Of a DNA stretch of 64,000 nucleotides, positions 1 to 10,053 are shown in pieces. Position 1 is the first letter of the stretch, and every line of letters starts with the position of its first letter. Both the position numbers and the translations under genes were made by a program. The notes beneath the pieces were generated by a model. That model had not been told where the DNA came from. It was given only the letters and a program-made list of their open reading frames with translations, and did no database searches. The DNA comes from Kangiella sp. (GTDB taxonomy: Bacteria > Pseudomonadota > Gammaproteobacteria > Enterobacterales > Kangiellaceae). The stretch is taken from the NCBI GenBank assembly GCA_028284185.1, contig JANQSG010000017.1:248001-312000 (forward strand), in the 5' to 3' direction.

Positions 1-534
1 AGTATCAATTTTTAATTTATCCCCTATATTCACAAACAAAGGCACTCGCACTACTGCACCCGTATGCATAGTAGCTGGCTTTGAACCACCTCCTGAAGTA
101 TCACCTTTTAGGCCTGGGTCGGTATCGGTTACTTCTAATACGACAAAATTAGGTGGCGTGACTTGAATAGGATTACCATTCCAGAGAGTGATGTGACATT
201 TATCTTGCTCAATTAAATACTTAGCGCTTTCACCAACCGCTTTTGAATCTGCAGAAACCTGTTCAAAAGTATCTGAGTCCATGAAATACCAAAACTCGCC
301 ATCGGTATAAAGATACTCCATATCCGTATCCATTACGTCAGCCGTTTCAATTGACTCACCTGATTTAAAAGTTTTTTCGACGGTGCGGCCAGTTAGCAAG
401 TATAATACCTTGGTTTTACTAAAAGCTTGGCCCTTACCCGGACGGACAAATTGGTTATCTACAACGCTGCATGGTTCGCCATCAAGCATGATTTTCAGAC
501 CATTGCGTAGATCATTAGTGGTTATAGTGCCCAT
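1..534 (-). CDS. efp: Elongation factor P (3' end cut by window edge)
   Basis: EF-P relieves ribosomes stalled on proline-rich stretches by binding between the P and E sites. Reading left from the ATG at 534-532, 178 codons are visible, beginning [12 protein letters not shown]; bacterial EF-P is about 188 residues, so roughly the last ten codons lie outside the window. The modification loop reads RPGKGQA with the lysine at residue 34, the position that EpmA/EpmB decorate with beta-lysine in E. coli. The enzyme gene epmB begins only 23 bases away on the other strand, which supports lysine-type modification over rhamnosylation (which needs Arg32 and EarP). The family call is very safe; only the C-terminus is unseen. 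Confidence 0.97.
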   Translation of the reverse strand, partial: MGTITTNDLRNGLKIMLDGEPCSVVDNQFVRPGKGQAFSKTKVLYLLTGRTVEKTFKSGESIETADVMDTDMEYLYTDGEFWYFMDSDTFEQVSADSKAVGESAKYLIEQDKCHITLWNGNPIQVTPPNFVVLEVTDTDPGLKGDTSGGGSKPATMHTGAVVRVPLFVNIGDKLKIDT

Positions 535-557
535 AATTCCTCTAAATTTAGCTAAAT

Positions 558-1595
558 ATGATTCAAAACGTGCAGATTCTACCTCGAAATGGGGCTTATT
601 GGCAGGATAATGAGTGGAAAAAGTTACTTTCCAATGCGATTGAAGATCCTGCGCAATTGCTGTCATTACTGGAATTGACTCCTGAGCAGCTCAATTCAAG
701 AGTCGATTTCCAACAGAAATTTGTGCAAAAAGTGCCAATGCCTTTTATTGAACGAATGGTAAAAGGTAATCCTAACGATCCTTTATTACTGCAAGTTTTA
801 CCATTAATTGAAGAGAATCAAGAGGTTAATGGCTTTTCAAAGGATCCGCTTCAAGAGCAACGATTGACTAAATCGAAACAAATTCCAGGGCTTTTACACA
901 AATACCAAAGTCGTGTGCTTTTTATGCTGGCGACTCACTGCGCCATTAACTGCCGCTATTGTTTTCGCCGCGAATACCCTTACACGGAAAACCGCGCCAG
1001 CCGTAATGATTGGCAGCTCTTAAAAGACTATATAAAGGCCAATCCGCAAGTGAATGAAGTCATTATTAGTGGCGGCGACCCTTTGGCCGTTAATGATGCT
1101 TATCTTACTGATTTCATTGAGTTTATTGAGTCTATTCCGCAAATTATCCGATTGAGGATCCACACCCGCCTGCCCATTGTAATTCCGCAAAGAGTCACTT
1201 CCAGACTATTGCAATTGCCGCAAAAATCACGCCTGCAAATGGTCATGGTAATCCACTGCAATCATCCCAATGAGATAAATGATGATGTAGCTAATGCATT
1301 GATATTATTGGATAAAGCTGGCTATCAATTACTCAGCCAATCGGTTTTATTGAAAGAAATCAATGATTCCAGTGATACTCTGGCTACTCTGAGTGAAAAA
1401 TTATTTGCAGCAAGGGTTCAGCCTTACTATTTACACTTGCTGGATAGAGTCAAAGGCACTTATCACTTTGACCTGAATCAGAAGCGAGCACTCACTATTA
1501 TGCGACAATTACAATCCAAACTAGCCGGCTTTTTAGTCCCCAAGCTGGTACGCGAAGAAGCTGGCAAAACCAGCAAAAGTCTTATCAATTTGTAG
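558..1595 (+). CDS. epmB: EF-P beta-lysylation protein, L-lysine 2,3-aminomutase
   Basis: This radical-SAM, PLP-dependent enzyme converts L-alpha-lysine to (R)-beta-lysine, which EpmA then attaches to Lys34 of EF-P. The 345-residue protein carries the radical-SAM cluster motif C128-x3-C132-x2-C135 (CAINCRYC), followed by FRREYPY, the SGGDPL motif and [11 protein letters not shown], all typical of EpmB. Its length fits the short EpmB form and not the longer catabolic lysine aminomutase. The start is fixed at 558 because an in-frame stop lies at 549-551 and the next in-frame Met is about 60 codons in. The promoter must therefore lie largely inside the divergent efp coding region. EpmA is not in the window. 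Confidence 0.95.
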   Translation: MIQNVQILPRNGAYWQDNEWKKLLSNAIEDPAQLLSLLELTPEQLNSRVDFQQKFVQKVPMPFIERMVKGNPNDPLLLQVLPLIEENQEVNGFSKDPLQEQRLTKSKQIPGLLHKYQSRVLFMLATHCAINCRYCFRREYPYTENRASRNDWQLLKDYIKANPQVNEVIISGGDPLAVNDAYLTDFIEFIESIPQIIRLRIHTRLPIVIPQRVTSRLLQLPQKSRLQMVMVIHCNHPNEINDDVANALILLDKAGYQLLSQSVLLKEINDSSDTLATLSEKLFAARVQPYYLHLLDRVKGTYHFDLNQKRALTIMRQLQSKLAGFLVPKLVREEAGKTSKSLINL

Positions 1596-1688
1596 TTTTA
1601 AATCAATAACTTGGCTTAAATTTTGCTAGATTTAAGCGGTACCATTGGTTAATATATTCCTAGTTAAGGAATAATAAGGAGCTTATGA

Positions 1689-3464
1689 ATGGCTTTAACT
1701 GAGGGTAAGTTAGGTTTAACGATTCGAGTTAAACATGAAGCTGGCGCTACCGATGTACCTGACTCAGTCAGAAAAATTCAACGCTGGCTGAAAGAATTAC
1801 CAGTAATTGATCTAGGTGAGAGCGCCTCGTTAGTCTTTCGTTTGTTGTATGATCTCAATTGCTCACCTTTCCCTCCCAAAGAGCGCCTGCAATTGCTGGA
1901 AGCCACCAGTGAAACCTGTGATCAACTCGTTAGTTCCTTATCAGAAACCTATATCCACAGCCCGCTAAATTATGCCCCTAAATTACGCTCTGCATCAGAG
2001 CTGGTGCACGCATTGGCCAGCGAACAAATATTTGGTTATAACGCAGTCATTGAGGATATTGCGGCAGATTTTGGATTAAAAGAAAAGTATGCCAAAAACC
2101 TCTTACCAGAGGCCTGTGTTAACTCCCTAAAAGGACAGGGCCTGGTTCAATTACAACGTTATCAGCTCTATAAAACCGTTGGCAGTAAGGTCTGGCAACA
2201 ACAAAATATTATTTATAAATTGGCCAGAGAGTTGGATATCTTTAAACATAGGTTGAAAAATGATGACGGTGGACTGCGTTCGATAGCGCATCAGTTTAAA
2301 CGTAATATAGCTCTTTCAACCTGCAATCCGTTCCAAATGAAGCATGGTGAAGTCAATGAGTCTTACCTGATTCTCGATAGTTTGGTGCCATTGGTTGAGC
2401 TAGAGCCAAGCGTGAGTGACGACTGCATCTACGCCTATTCCACCACACTGGATTTAGCGCCGCAGCCCAGCGACGCTATTGATAGTGATGGTGACGATTG
2501 GCTGGGGGTTAACCTGACTAATGCTGTAAATGCCGTAGAAAACAATGCTATTGAGAATAAAGATGGGTTTCTTGGATTATTCCGCCGCAGTACTGAACTA
2601 GAAGTCACAGAGAATCTGAAATTACACCTTCTTGCCCATTGGAAAACAGTAAAAAGCCGTAATTTCATTCGTATCAACTCAGAAGATTCGACTCAATCTG
2701 CCATCGGCATGGCTGCCTCGCACCATTTCTTGGTGGAACGCCTAGGTGAATCGGTACGTGAACGCTTTTTTGGCAAGCGCAAAAGTAAACCCATGTTCGA
2801 AACCAGTGGTTTGAGTCTTGAGACAACAGAAGATGATAGCCAGCACAGTTTTGTCTGGCGTAAAGAAAATGTTTTTGGCGAAGCTGCCAACCAACAAAAA
2901 GCTGAAGATGCCTTTAGCTCGATTTACAAACCTCGCAGTTATGAACAGGTTAAGGAACAAAAGCAGGATAAGCCTTTTCAAGAAATCAAAACTAAAAAAG
3001 GTTATCAATGGATAAAAGGGATTATTAAAGATGTTAGTCCTGCGGGTTTTTGTCTGGCTTTTGCAGAAGCTCCATCACAACACGCAGAAAGCAATGAACT
3101 AATCACTATCCAAAACTATAAAAACGGTGAAATTCAATATAATCTTGGCCTGATCCGCTGGAATCGCTGGCATAATGATGAAACCTTCTTAATCGGTGTA
3201 GAGCTAATTTCTCCTCAAGCTGTACCGGTTCGCGCCACTTTAGACTGGGACTATGCAAAACCAGCTTATCATCATAATGGCCTCTTATTGCCCGAAATGC
3301 CTAATATTGGGGTTGATGCGAGCATAATTTTACCGCCAATGGGCTATCGTTCTGGGCAAACTGTAGCTATTCTAACCCCTGAGCAAGAATATAAAATTGA
3401 GCTCACCAAGCGGATATTGCAAACATCCAATTTCATCCAATTCCACTACCAAGTTAACAAGTAA
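1689..3464 (+). CDS. Conserved protein with C-terminal PilZ-like domain, upstream of fimX
   Basis: A 591-residue soluble protein with no signal peptide. Residues 1-350 are mostly helical and match no enzyme family I can name. About 438-510 resembles a PilZ fold, with the D448-x-S450-x-x-G453 signature (DVSPAG) followed by a strand-rich segment ending IGVELIS. The partner RxxxR motif that normally completes the c-di-GMP site is not obvious before it, so nucleotide binding is uncertain. A well-spaced AAGGAG at 1675-1680 supports the ATG at 1689 over an out-of-frame ATG at 1684. As I recall, P. aeruginosa also has a PilZ-like protein of similar size (PA4958) just upstream of fimX (PA4959), so a role in c-di-GMP-linked surface behaviour is inferred. 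Confidence 0.7.
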   Translation: MALTEGKLGLTIRVKHEAGATDVPDSVRKIQRWLKELPVIDLGESASLVFRLLYDLNCSPFPPKERLQLLEATSETCDQLVSSLSETYIHSPLNYAPKLRSASELVHALASEQIFGYNAVIEDIAADFGLKEKYAKNLLPEACVNSLKGQGLVQLQRYQLYKTVGSKVWQQQNIIYKLARELDIFKHRLKNDDGGLRSIAHQFKRNIALSTCNPFQMKHGEVNESYLILDSLVPLVELEPSVSDDCIYAYSTTLDLAPQPSDAIDSDGDDWLGVNLTNAVNAVENNAIENKDGFLGLFRRSTELEVTENLKLHLLAHWKTVKSRNFIRINSEDSTQSAIGMAASHHFLVERLGESVRERFFGKRKSKPMFETSGLSLETTEDDSQHSFVWRKENVFGEAANQQKAEDAFSSIYKPRSYEQVKEQKQDKPFQEIKTKKGYQWIKGIIKDVSPAGFCLAFAEAPSQHAESNELITIQNYKNGEIQYNLGLIRWNRWHNDETFLIGVELISPQAVPVRATLDWDYAKPAYHHNGLLLPEMPNIGVDASIILPPMGYRSGQTVAILTPEQEYKIELTKRILQTSNFIQFHYQVNK

Positions 3465-3583
3465 GAAATTAGTATGATTTTGCTTTTGCATTGATGCAAT
3501 TACTGTTAAATTTGTGCTTCGGTTAAAGTAAATTATTCCCCCAATCTGTATATGATCGGGTTTCTATTTAATGAGACGATAAA

Positions 3584-5653
3584 TTGTCAATGATAAACTC
3601 AAAAAAATCGCCAATAAACACCCTTATTTTTTCAACTTCAGCGAATGAATGTGAAGAAATTGCTAGTCAATTAAAAAATCTTGGTTTGGCTATTCGTCAT
3701 CAACAAATAGAAAACAGTGAAGTTTTAAGCGAGCAAATCAAAAAAAAGAGCTGGCACTTAGCTTTGTTTATCAGCGAGCTCAATAATTTTCCAGTTAAAC
3801 AAGCGTTACCTTTGTTAAAAGCCCAAAAAACCGCACTTCCGGCTATCTATCTGACCAATAATTATAGTGAAGAAAAGCGCCTTGAAATGATGCGCCAAGG
3901 GCTAAATGATTGCCTGGCTCGAAATAATATTGATTTATTGTCCTGGGTCATCAAACGCGAACAGCTCATGGTTAGCAGCCAACTGGCAGAATTTGAAGCC
4001 AATAAACAGATTCTGGAAACCAGCAAGCGTAACGAGCTTTTACTGGATAGCTCCAAAGATGCCATTGCCTATATCGCTGAAGGTATGCATATCTATACCA
4101 ACCCAACCTATTCCGAACGATTTGGTTATGATAATGATGATTTGATTGCCTTAACCATCATGGATATGGTCAGTTCAAACGATGCGGAAAAAATAAAAGA
4201 ACTGTTTAAAACACAAAAAGAGTCTGGTAATGAAGTAGAAGAAACCATTAACTGTCGTCGTCAAGATGGTTCTGAATTCGAAGCTAACTTTATTATTTCA
4301 TCGGCGGTTTATGACGAAGAACCCTGTATCCAGTTACTGGTCAGGGAAATAGCCGATCAAACCGAATTGATGGAGAAACTCAGAGAAGTCAGTTCCAAAG
4401 ATCAAGTTACCGGCCTGTTAAATCGCCCTGCCTTCTTGAAAAAATTAACTAAAGCGGTGGATTATGCTCATGAGTCAGGTATTGATGCAATTTTATACTT
4501 TCTTGAAATTGATCAATTCCAGAATTATCAATCCGAGTTTGGCATTGCGGCCTGTGATGAATTGTTAGCCAGCGTAGGTCAATGGTTAAGTGAAAATAGT
4601 CCTGACAGTGCAGACAAAGGTCGAATTAGCGATAGCAGCTTTGTTATTTTGCTGGCCGAATCAGAAAATCTGCCCAGTGAGCTGGCCCGTAATCTTATTA
4701 AAGATATCAAAGCATCTTCTTTTGAAATTGCCGGACAAACTGTCAATATCACCTTAAGTATAGGTACCGTAACTACCACAGAAAACCAGCTGGAAGCCGG
4801 CAAGTTACTGGCTCAAGCTAATGCCGTATGTAACAAAGTTAAAAGTGATGGTGGTGATAGCTTTAAAATCTTCAACCCCACACTGGATACCTTGCTTAAC
4901 GAGAAAGAAAAAGCGATTTATGACGAATTTATTGAAGCCAAAGAATCCAACAATATTCGTGTGCTCTATCAACCAATGATGCCTTTAAAGGGCAGCAACA
5001 ATCGTCAATACCTGTCTTTCTTTAGATATGTTAATAGTGAAGGAAAGCTTACTTTAGGCGATGGTATTTTTAAAATTTTTGAAAAGTTGGGAATGGATGC
5101 TGAAATTGACCGTTTAAGCATTAAAACAGCCCTGAAAGAACTAACCTCTAAAGAGAAAGATAAGCGCTTAAAGCTATTCATGAAACTCAGTCCTGGAACT
5201 TTAGTGACAGAAGATTTAATTGAGTGGTTACTAGACAAGGTAGAAAAGGCTACCATTGAAACTAATCAGGTTGTGTTATGTGTCGAAACGGAAGTGGCTC
5301 AGTCCTATCTCAACAGAGTGATTTTATTGCGCGAAGCTTTAACCGAGTGTGATGTTGGTTTGTGTATCAACAATGTTGGTATTGAAGATAAAGAGTTAAT
5401 TTCAGCCATTAAGCCAAATTACATTACCTTAAGGGGCGAAGTCATTGATGTCATCAAAACTCAAGGTTCGGAAAAAATTATTGCTTTAACCAACATCGCT
5501 AACCAAAACAAGATCATGACCATTGCCACTAAACTGGAAGATGCCACAACTTTAGCCATGATCTGGCCATTGGGAATAGATTTTGCTATGGGAAATTATG
5601 TTTCTAAACCGTTAGAAGGCATGAATTATGATTTTACCGAAAATGATTTTTAA
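3584..5653 (+). CDS. fimX: FimX-like degenerate REC-PAS-GGDEF-EAL c-di-GMP effector
   Basis: FimX of P. aeruginosa (about 690 residues) binds c-di-GMP through an inactive EAL domain and controls type IV pilus assembly. This 689-residue protein has the same layout: a receiver-like domain (about 12-120) without a recognisable phospho-acceptor Asp, PAS (about 150-260), GGDEF (about 270-430) with SDSSF at 349-353 in place of GGDEF, and EAL (about 440-685) with LSFFR at 477-481 where EALxR is expected. Catalysis by either domain is therefore unlikely. Next to it are a PilZ-like gene and serB, as in Pseudomonas. The start is a TTG with GAG 8 bases upstream; an ATG at 3590 is possible. No pilus gene is in the window. 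Its stop overlaps that of serB by four bases. Confidence 0.82.
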   Translation: MSMINSKKSPINTLIFSTSANECEEIASQLKNLGLAIRHQQIENSEVLSEQIKKKSWHLALFISELNNFPVKQALPLLKAQKTALPAIYLTNNYSEEKRLEMMRQGLNDCLARNNIDLLSWVIKREQLMVSSQLAEFEANKQILETSKRNELLLDSSKDAIAYIAEGMHIYTNPTYSERFGYDNDDLIALTIMDMVSSNDAEKIKELFKTQKESGNEVEETINCRRQDGSEFEANFIISSAVYDEEPCIQLLVREIADQTELMEKLREVSSKDQVTGLLNRPAFLKKLTKAVDYAHESGIDAILYFLEIDQFQNYQSEFGIAACDELLASVGQWLSENSPDSADKGRISDSSFVILLAESENLPSELARNLIKDIKASSFEIAGQTVNITLSIGTVTTTENQLEAGKLLAQANAVCNKVKSDGGDSFKIFNPTLDTLLNEKEKAIYDEFIEAKESNNIRVLYQPMMPLKGSNNRQYLSFFRYVNSEGKLTLGDGIFKIFEKLGMDAEIDRLSIKTALKELTSKEKDKRLKLFMKLSPGTLVTEDLIEWLLDKVEKATIETNQVVLCVETEVAQSYLNRVILLREALTECDVGLCINNVGIEDKELISAIKPNYITLRGEVIDVIKTQGSEKIIALTNIANQNKIMTIATKLEDATTLAMIWPLGIDFAMGNYVSKPLEGMNYDFTENDF

Positions 5654-6528
5654 TTTTCAGTAGTGATCTCTTTAGCAAACTCGAAGAAGTCAATCAGAAC
5701 ATCCATCTCGGTATATTTTAATACAGCTTGGGCACTCTGATTGACTTTGGGCTTGGCATGGTAAGCAAGACCTAAACCCGCTTTCTTAAGCATTTGCAAA
5801 TCATTGGCTCCATCACCGATGGCCATAGTCTCTGACCAACAAATATCCAGTTCTTTTCTCCATGCCTCAAGCGCCAAAGCTTTTTGTTCAGCATTAATAA
5901 TTAAACCATCCAATTTACCTGTTAATTTATTATTTTCAGTTGCTAATTGATTGGCCTTAATAAAGCGAAACGGTATTTTGGTTTGTAATTTTTCGGCAAG
6001 TGGCATAAAACCGCCTGAAGCGATAGCAAGAGTTGCACCATGAGTATTCATGTAGTTACAGAAAGATTCCACCCCTAAATTGAAGCTTAAACTATCCGCC
6101 AAAGTATTTATTACAGAGACTGATAAGCCTTGCAAAAAATTTACTCTATGAAGCAAACTTTGGTTAAAGTCTAATTCGCCCAACATGGCTCTTTCAGTAA
6201 TGGCCGAAACCTCTTTTTCCTTACCGGCAAATCTAGCCAACTCATCAATTACCTCAATTGGGATCAAGGTAGAATCCATATCAAAAACAATCAGTTTTGG
6301 TATTTTAATAAACTCATCATTTATAATGAAATCACACCCAATTTCATCCAGTAAACTTCTTGCTAAACAAAGCTCATCTATATCTATCCGAAACAACAGG
6401 ATTGTCTTGCAAGCATTACTTTTAACCGCCTGCTGCTTAATCACGCAAAGGCTGTTCAATGATTTTAAAGCGGACTCCAAAGCATCCTGTTCCAGATAAG
6501 GATGAATAACGTATAGATAAACAGACAT
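5650..6528 (-). CDS. serB: Phosphoserine phosphatase
   Basis: Catalyses the last step of serine synthesis, phosphoserine to serine, in the cytoplasm. The 292-residue protein has an N-terminal ACT-like regulatory part (about 1-75) and a HAD phosphatase core with the catalytic motif DMDST (nucleophile Asp83, acid/base Asp85), a conserved ASGGF segment and the metal-binding GDGANDLQML near the C-terminus. It is convergent with fimX: the shared bases TTAA at 5650-5653 give both stop codons. The AhpA/YtjB-type gene diverges from it, as E. coli smp (ytjB) does from serB. ATG start at 6528. Confidence 0.95.
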   Translation of the reverse strand: MSVYLYVIHPYLEQDALESALKSLNSLCVIKQQAVKSNACKTILLFRIDIDELCLARSLLDEIGCDFIINDEFIKIPKLIVFDMDSTLIPIEVIDELARFAGKEKEVSAITERAMLGELDFNQSLLHRVNFLQGLSVSVINTLADSLSFNLGVESFCNYMNTHGATLAIASGGFMPLAEKLQTKIPFRFIKANQLATENNKLTGKLDGLIINAEQKALALEAWRKELDICWSETMAIGDGANDLQMLKKAGLGLAYHAKPKVNQSAQAVLKYTEMDVLIDFFEFAKEITTEN

Positions 6529-6596
6529 TAAACTTATTCTGATTTAATGGAAGAATAATTGTGCTATATTATCAAAAAAAATCAGGATAATTGCCA

Positions 6597-7700
6597 GTGA
6601 TGTTACCCCAAAAAGTATCTCAATGGTTAAATAGTCTCCCCACATTTAAAGTCTTATTTTTATTAGCCATTGCTTTGCTAATACAGTCTTTTTTGACCAA
6701 TTTATACTTAAATTACCATTCCACTGACGGCCTGGACTCCAGACAGTATGAATTACAGTTTCTAGTTTTAGATACCATTCATCAGCAAATAACTCCAATG
6801 CTTCTAAAAAATAATTTAGAAGATATTCCTGAAATCTTGCAAGAAAGTTTATCCCTATCCAATGTTCATCAGATAGCCGTTTATCAACCTGACGGCAGTT
6901 TAATAGCCTCTGTCATACAACAAGAATCAACCAATAGTCACTCATTGGTTAAAGTAAAAGATATAATTTCAAACAATGAAAAAATTGGTTATCTCATTAT
7001 CGACTTTAACAAACAATTGGCACAAAAGGTTCTTTTTACTCCCAGCCAATGGCTTTATATAGTTGCCACAATTGTTTGGACACTTTTTGCTACACTATTG
7101 CTGTTTAATCGCTTTTCCAGAAAGTCAAAGACAGGGTCTTCTGTAAGTGCTGAAAAACAAGCGAGCTATAAACACGAATTGCAACAACTGCTGAAGCGCA
7201 GTAAAAACCATCCAGCAGAAACTAAAGTTTCTTGCTATCTCATTATTTCTGCTAACTGGGAAAGCCTTAAAAATAGACCTAAACAACCGATGATTAGTCT
7301 TCTAAACCGCTGGACAGCTCATACCGGCAGCGTAATGGAAGAATTTGACGATACTTTATTAAAACTGGCACTCACCACACCAGTCAGTAAATCTTTATGG
7401 CAAAAGATCCAGGTGCTGCAAATGAGTTTTCAGCAATTAGGGCTGGAATCAACCTTTTTACTTCATAGCTTAAATTTTGATGAAAGTATTTATCATCACT
7501 TTTTTACCGTAGTTGATAGCGGCATCTGGTATGAAAGCACCAATGAGCCTGAAGAAGAATACGAGCATCGGCCTCATCATAGCCAATCCATAGAAATTGA
7601 GATTGAAGAAATTGGTATTATTCACCTGAATAAGATCATGGAAACGACTGTTGAATCGCAAAAAATGCTAGAGCGGCAAAGCCGTTTTTATCTAGAATAA
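6597..7700 (+). CDS. AhpA/YtjB (SMP) family inner-membrane protein
   Basis: About 367 residues with a first membrane segment near residues 18-40, a periplasmic region of about 110 residues, a second membrane segment near 150-172, and a cytoplasmic C-terminus rich in acidic residues near its end. The two-helix topology and the divergent position beside serB match the SMP/YtjB family, but E. coli YtjB is about 214 residues, so this version has a longer cytoplasmic tail. Function is poorly defined. In-frame starts are TTG 6591, GTG 6597 and ATG 6600; AGGA at 6584-6587 is spaced best for GTG 6597. It is followed by convergent parC with about 50 bases between. Confidence 0.7.
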   Translation: MMLPQKVSQWLNSLPTFKVLFLLAIALLIQSFLTNLYLNYHSTDGLDSRQYELQFLVLDTIHQQITPMLLKNNLEDIPEILQESLSLSNVHQIAVYQPDGSLIASVIQQESTNSHSLVKVKDIISNNEKIGYLIIDFNKQLAQKVLFTPSQWLYIVATIVWTLFATLLLFNRFSRKSKTGSSVSAEKQASYKHELQQLLKRSKNHPAETKVSCYLIISANWESLKNRPKQPMISLLNRWTAHTGSVMEEFDDTLLKLALTTPVSKSLWQKIQVLQMSFQQLGLESTFLLHSLNFDESIYHHFFTVVDSGIWYESTNEPEEEYEHRPHHSQSIEIEIEEIGIIHLNKIMETTVESQKMLERQSRFYLE

Positions 7701-7752
7701 TTTTTATCCTACAAAATAATTCTCAAAACCGAGCTTTTGGAATAGTTTAAGC

Positions 7753-9999
7753 TTAGTTGGATTCAACCTTCATCTCGTCTACTCGTTGGAAACCTCTTGG
7801 TAACTTACTGCCTCGACGTCCTCTTTCACCGCGATAATGCTCCAAATCTTTGGGCTTTAAAGTCAAATGTCGTTTACCGGAATAAATCACCAGGCTATCC
7901 TCTGCTGACAACACCGCCACTGACACCACAAACTCTTCACGTAACTTTAAGCGCGGTATCGGAATACTGATAATTTTATTACCCTTACCCTTGGCCAATT
8001 CCGGTAAATCTTTTAGTGGAAAAACCAGCATGCGACCTTCATTAGAAACCGCCACACAATATTGATTTTCATAATCACTGACCCGGCGCGGTTTCAAAAC
8101 TTTAGCCCCTGATGGTAACGATAAGAAAGCCTTACCATTTTTAGTTTTTGTCACCAGATCGGAAAAATTACCAACAAAACCATAACCCGCATCAGAAGCA
8201 AACAAGAATTTCTGATCGTCTTCACCCATAATGGTCGCTAAAAACTCGGCCCCCGCTACCGGATTAACCCGACCAGTTACTGGTTCACCTAGTCCTCGCG
8301 CAGATGGTAAAGTATTCGCCAGTAACGAAAAAGTACGCCCGGTCGAATCCAAAAACACGGCATATTGATTGGACTTACCTTTACTGGAATCCAGGTAAGT
8401 ATCGCCAGAACGGTAATTCATAGCTGTAGCATCAATATCATGGCCTTTGGCGCAGCGTACCCAACCTTTTTCAGAAAGCACTACAGTAACTGGCTCGGTA
8501 GGCATTAAATCAGTTTCTGATAACGCTTTGGCCTCTTCGCGTTGAACAATTTGCGAGCGACGCTCATCACCAAATTGTTCAGCAACTTCTTTGATCTCTT
8601 TTTTGATCAAGGTTTTCATGCGAGCTTTCGAACCAAGCGTTAACTGTAAATAATCCGCTTCATCTTCAAGCTCTTCCTGCTCAGCTTTAATTTTCATTTC
8701 TTCCAACTTAGCAAGATGACGAAGTTTTAATTCTAAAATCGCTTCGGCCTGGCGATCACTAATTCCAAAGCGCTCCATTAATTTTGGCTTGGGTTTGTCT
8801 TCAGTGCGAATAATATGGATCACTTCATCAATATTTAAGAAGGCTACTAACAAACCATCCAAAATATGCAAACGGTCCATAACCTTATCAAGCCGAAATT
8901 GCAAGCGACGACGAACCGTTTCAAATCGATAATCAAGCCATTCTTTTAGGAATATCCGCAAGTTTTTCACTTGCGGACGGCCATCAATACCAATCACATT
9001 CATATTAACCCGATAGGTTCTTTCCAAGTCTGTAGTGGCGAATAAATGGTGCATCAACTCATCGATATCCACACGATTGGAGCGCGGAACTATGACCAAA
9101 CGGGTTGGATTTTCATGATCCGACTCATCACGAAGATCCGAAACCATCGGTAGTTTTTTAGTCTGCATCTGAGCTGCAATTTGCTCTAATACTTTGGCGC
9201 CAGACACCTGATGCGGCAATGCCATTACCACAATATCGCCGTCTTCCTGTTCAAACCTGGCACGCATCCGAATCGAGCCTCGGCCTTTTTCATAAATTTC
9301 CAAAATCTCTGTAACAGGCGTAATAATCTCAGCATGCGTTGGATAATCAGGGCCTTGAATATGCTCCATTAATTCAGGAATAGTAGCTTTTGGATGCTCT
9401 AATAAATGCACACAAGCACTGGCCACTTCGGTTAAATTATGCGGTGGAATATCGGTTGCCATACCCACGGCAATGCCGGTAGTGCCATTAAGTAATAAAT
9501 TAGGAATACGCGCAGGTAGCACTTTGGGTTCCTGCATGGTGCCATCAAAATTCGGGATCCAATCTACCGTACCCTGGCTAACTTCGTTTAATAAAACTTC
9601 TGCATAGGCGGCTAAACGCGATTCGGTATAGCGCATGGCAGCAAAGGATTTGGGATCATCCGGTGCTCCCCAGTTACCCTGACCATCCACTAACGGATAG
9701 CGATAAGAAAAGGACTGCGCCATTAACACCATAGCTTCATAACAGGCCGAATCGCCATGTGGGTGGAATTTACCCAACACATCTCCGACAGTTCTGGCAG
9801 ATTTTTTGTACTTGGCTGTTGCTTTTAAACCCAACTCGCTCATGGCGTACACAATACGTCTTTGCACCGGTTTTAAACCATCACCTATATGCGGCAAAGC
9901 TCGATCCATAATGACGTACATGGAATAATTCAGATAAGCCTGCTCGGTAAATTCGGCTAAAGATTTTTGCTCAATACCTTCGTAATTTAATTCTTCCAC
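7753..9999 (-). CDS. parC: DNA topoisomerase IV subunit A
   Basis: The breaking and rejoining subunit of topoisomerase IV, which decatenates daughter chromosomes. The 748-residue protein carries the catalytic tyrosine in RYTESRL (Tyr124). The quinolone-resistance region reads [10 protein letters not shown], with Ser84 and Glu88 at the positions equivalent to E. coli Ser80 and Glu84, that is the susceptible type. The C-terminal beta-pinwheel is about 500-748, and the gyrase GyrA-box is absent, which separates it from GyrA. It lies 54 bases downstream of parE and is probably co-transcribed with it. Confidence 0.97.
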   Translation of the reverse strand: MEELNYEGIEQKSLAEFTEQAYLNYSMYVIMDRALPHIGDGLKPVQRRIVYAMSELGLKATAKYKKSARTVGDVLGKFHPHGDSACYEAMVLMAQSFSYRYPLVDGQGNWGAPDDPKSFAAMRYTESRLAAYAEVLLNEVSQGTVDWIPNFDGTMQEPKVLPARIPNLLLNGTTGIAVGMATDIPPHNLTEVASACVHLLEHPKATIPELMEHIQGPDYPTHAEIITPVTEILEIYEKGRGSIRMRARFEQEDGDIVVMALPHQVSGAKVLEQIAAQMQTKKLPMVSDLRDESDHENPTRLVIVPRSNRVDIDELMHHLFATTDLERTYRVNMNVIGIDGRPQVKNLRIFLKEWLDYRFETVRRRLQFRLDKVMDRLHILDGLLVAFLNIDEVIHIIRTEDKPKPKLMERFGISDRQAEAILELKLRHLAKLEEMKIKAEQEELEDEADYLQLTLGSKARMKTLIKKEIKEVAEQFGDERRSQIVQREEAKALSETDLMPTEPVTVVLSEKGWVRCAKGHDIDATAMNYRSGDTYLDSSKGKSNQYAVFLDSTGRTFSLLANTLPSARGLGEPVTGRVNPVAGAEFLATIMGEDDQKFLFASDAGYGFVGNFSDLVTKTKNGKAFLSLPSGAKVLKPRRVSDYENQYCVAVSNEGRMLVFPLKDLPELAKGKGNKIISIPIPRLKLREEFVVSVAVLSAEDSLVIYSGKRHLTLKPKDLEHYRGERGRRGSKLPRGFQRVDEMKVESN

Positions 10000-10053
10000 A
10001 GTATCACTCGTTTACATTCGTTGAATTACAACTTGGTTTTTACAACTCAGTTT

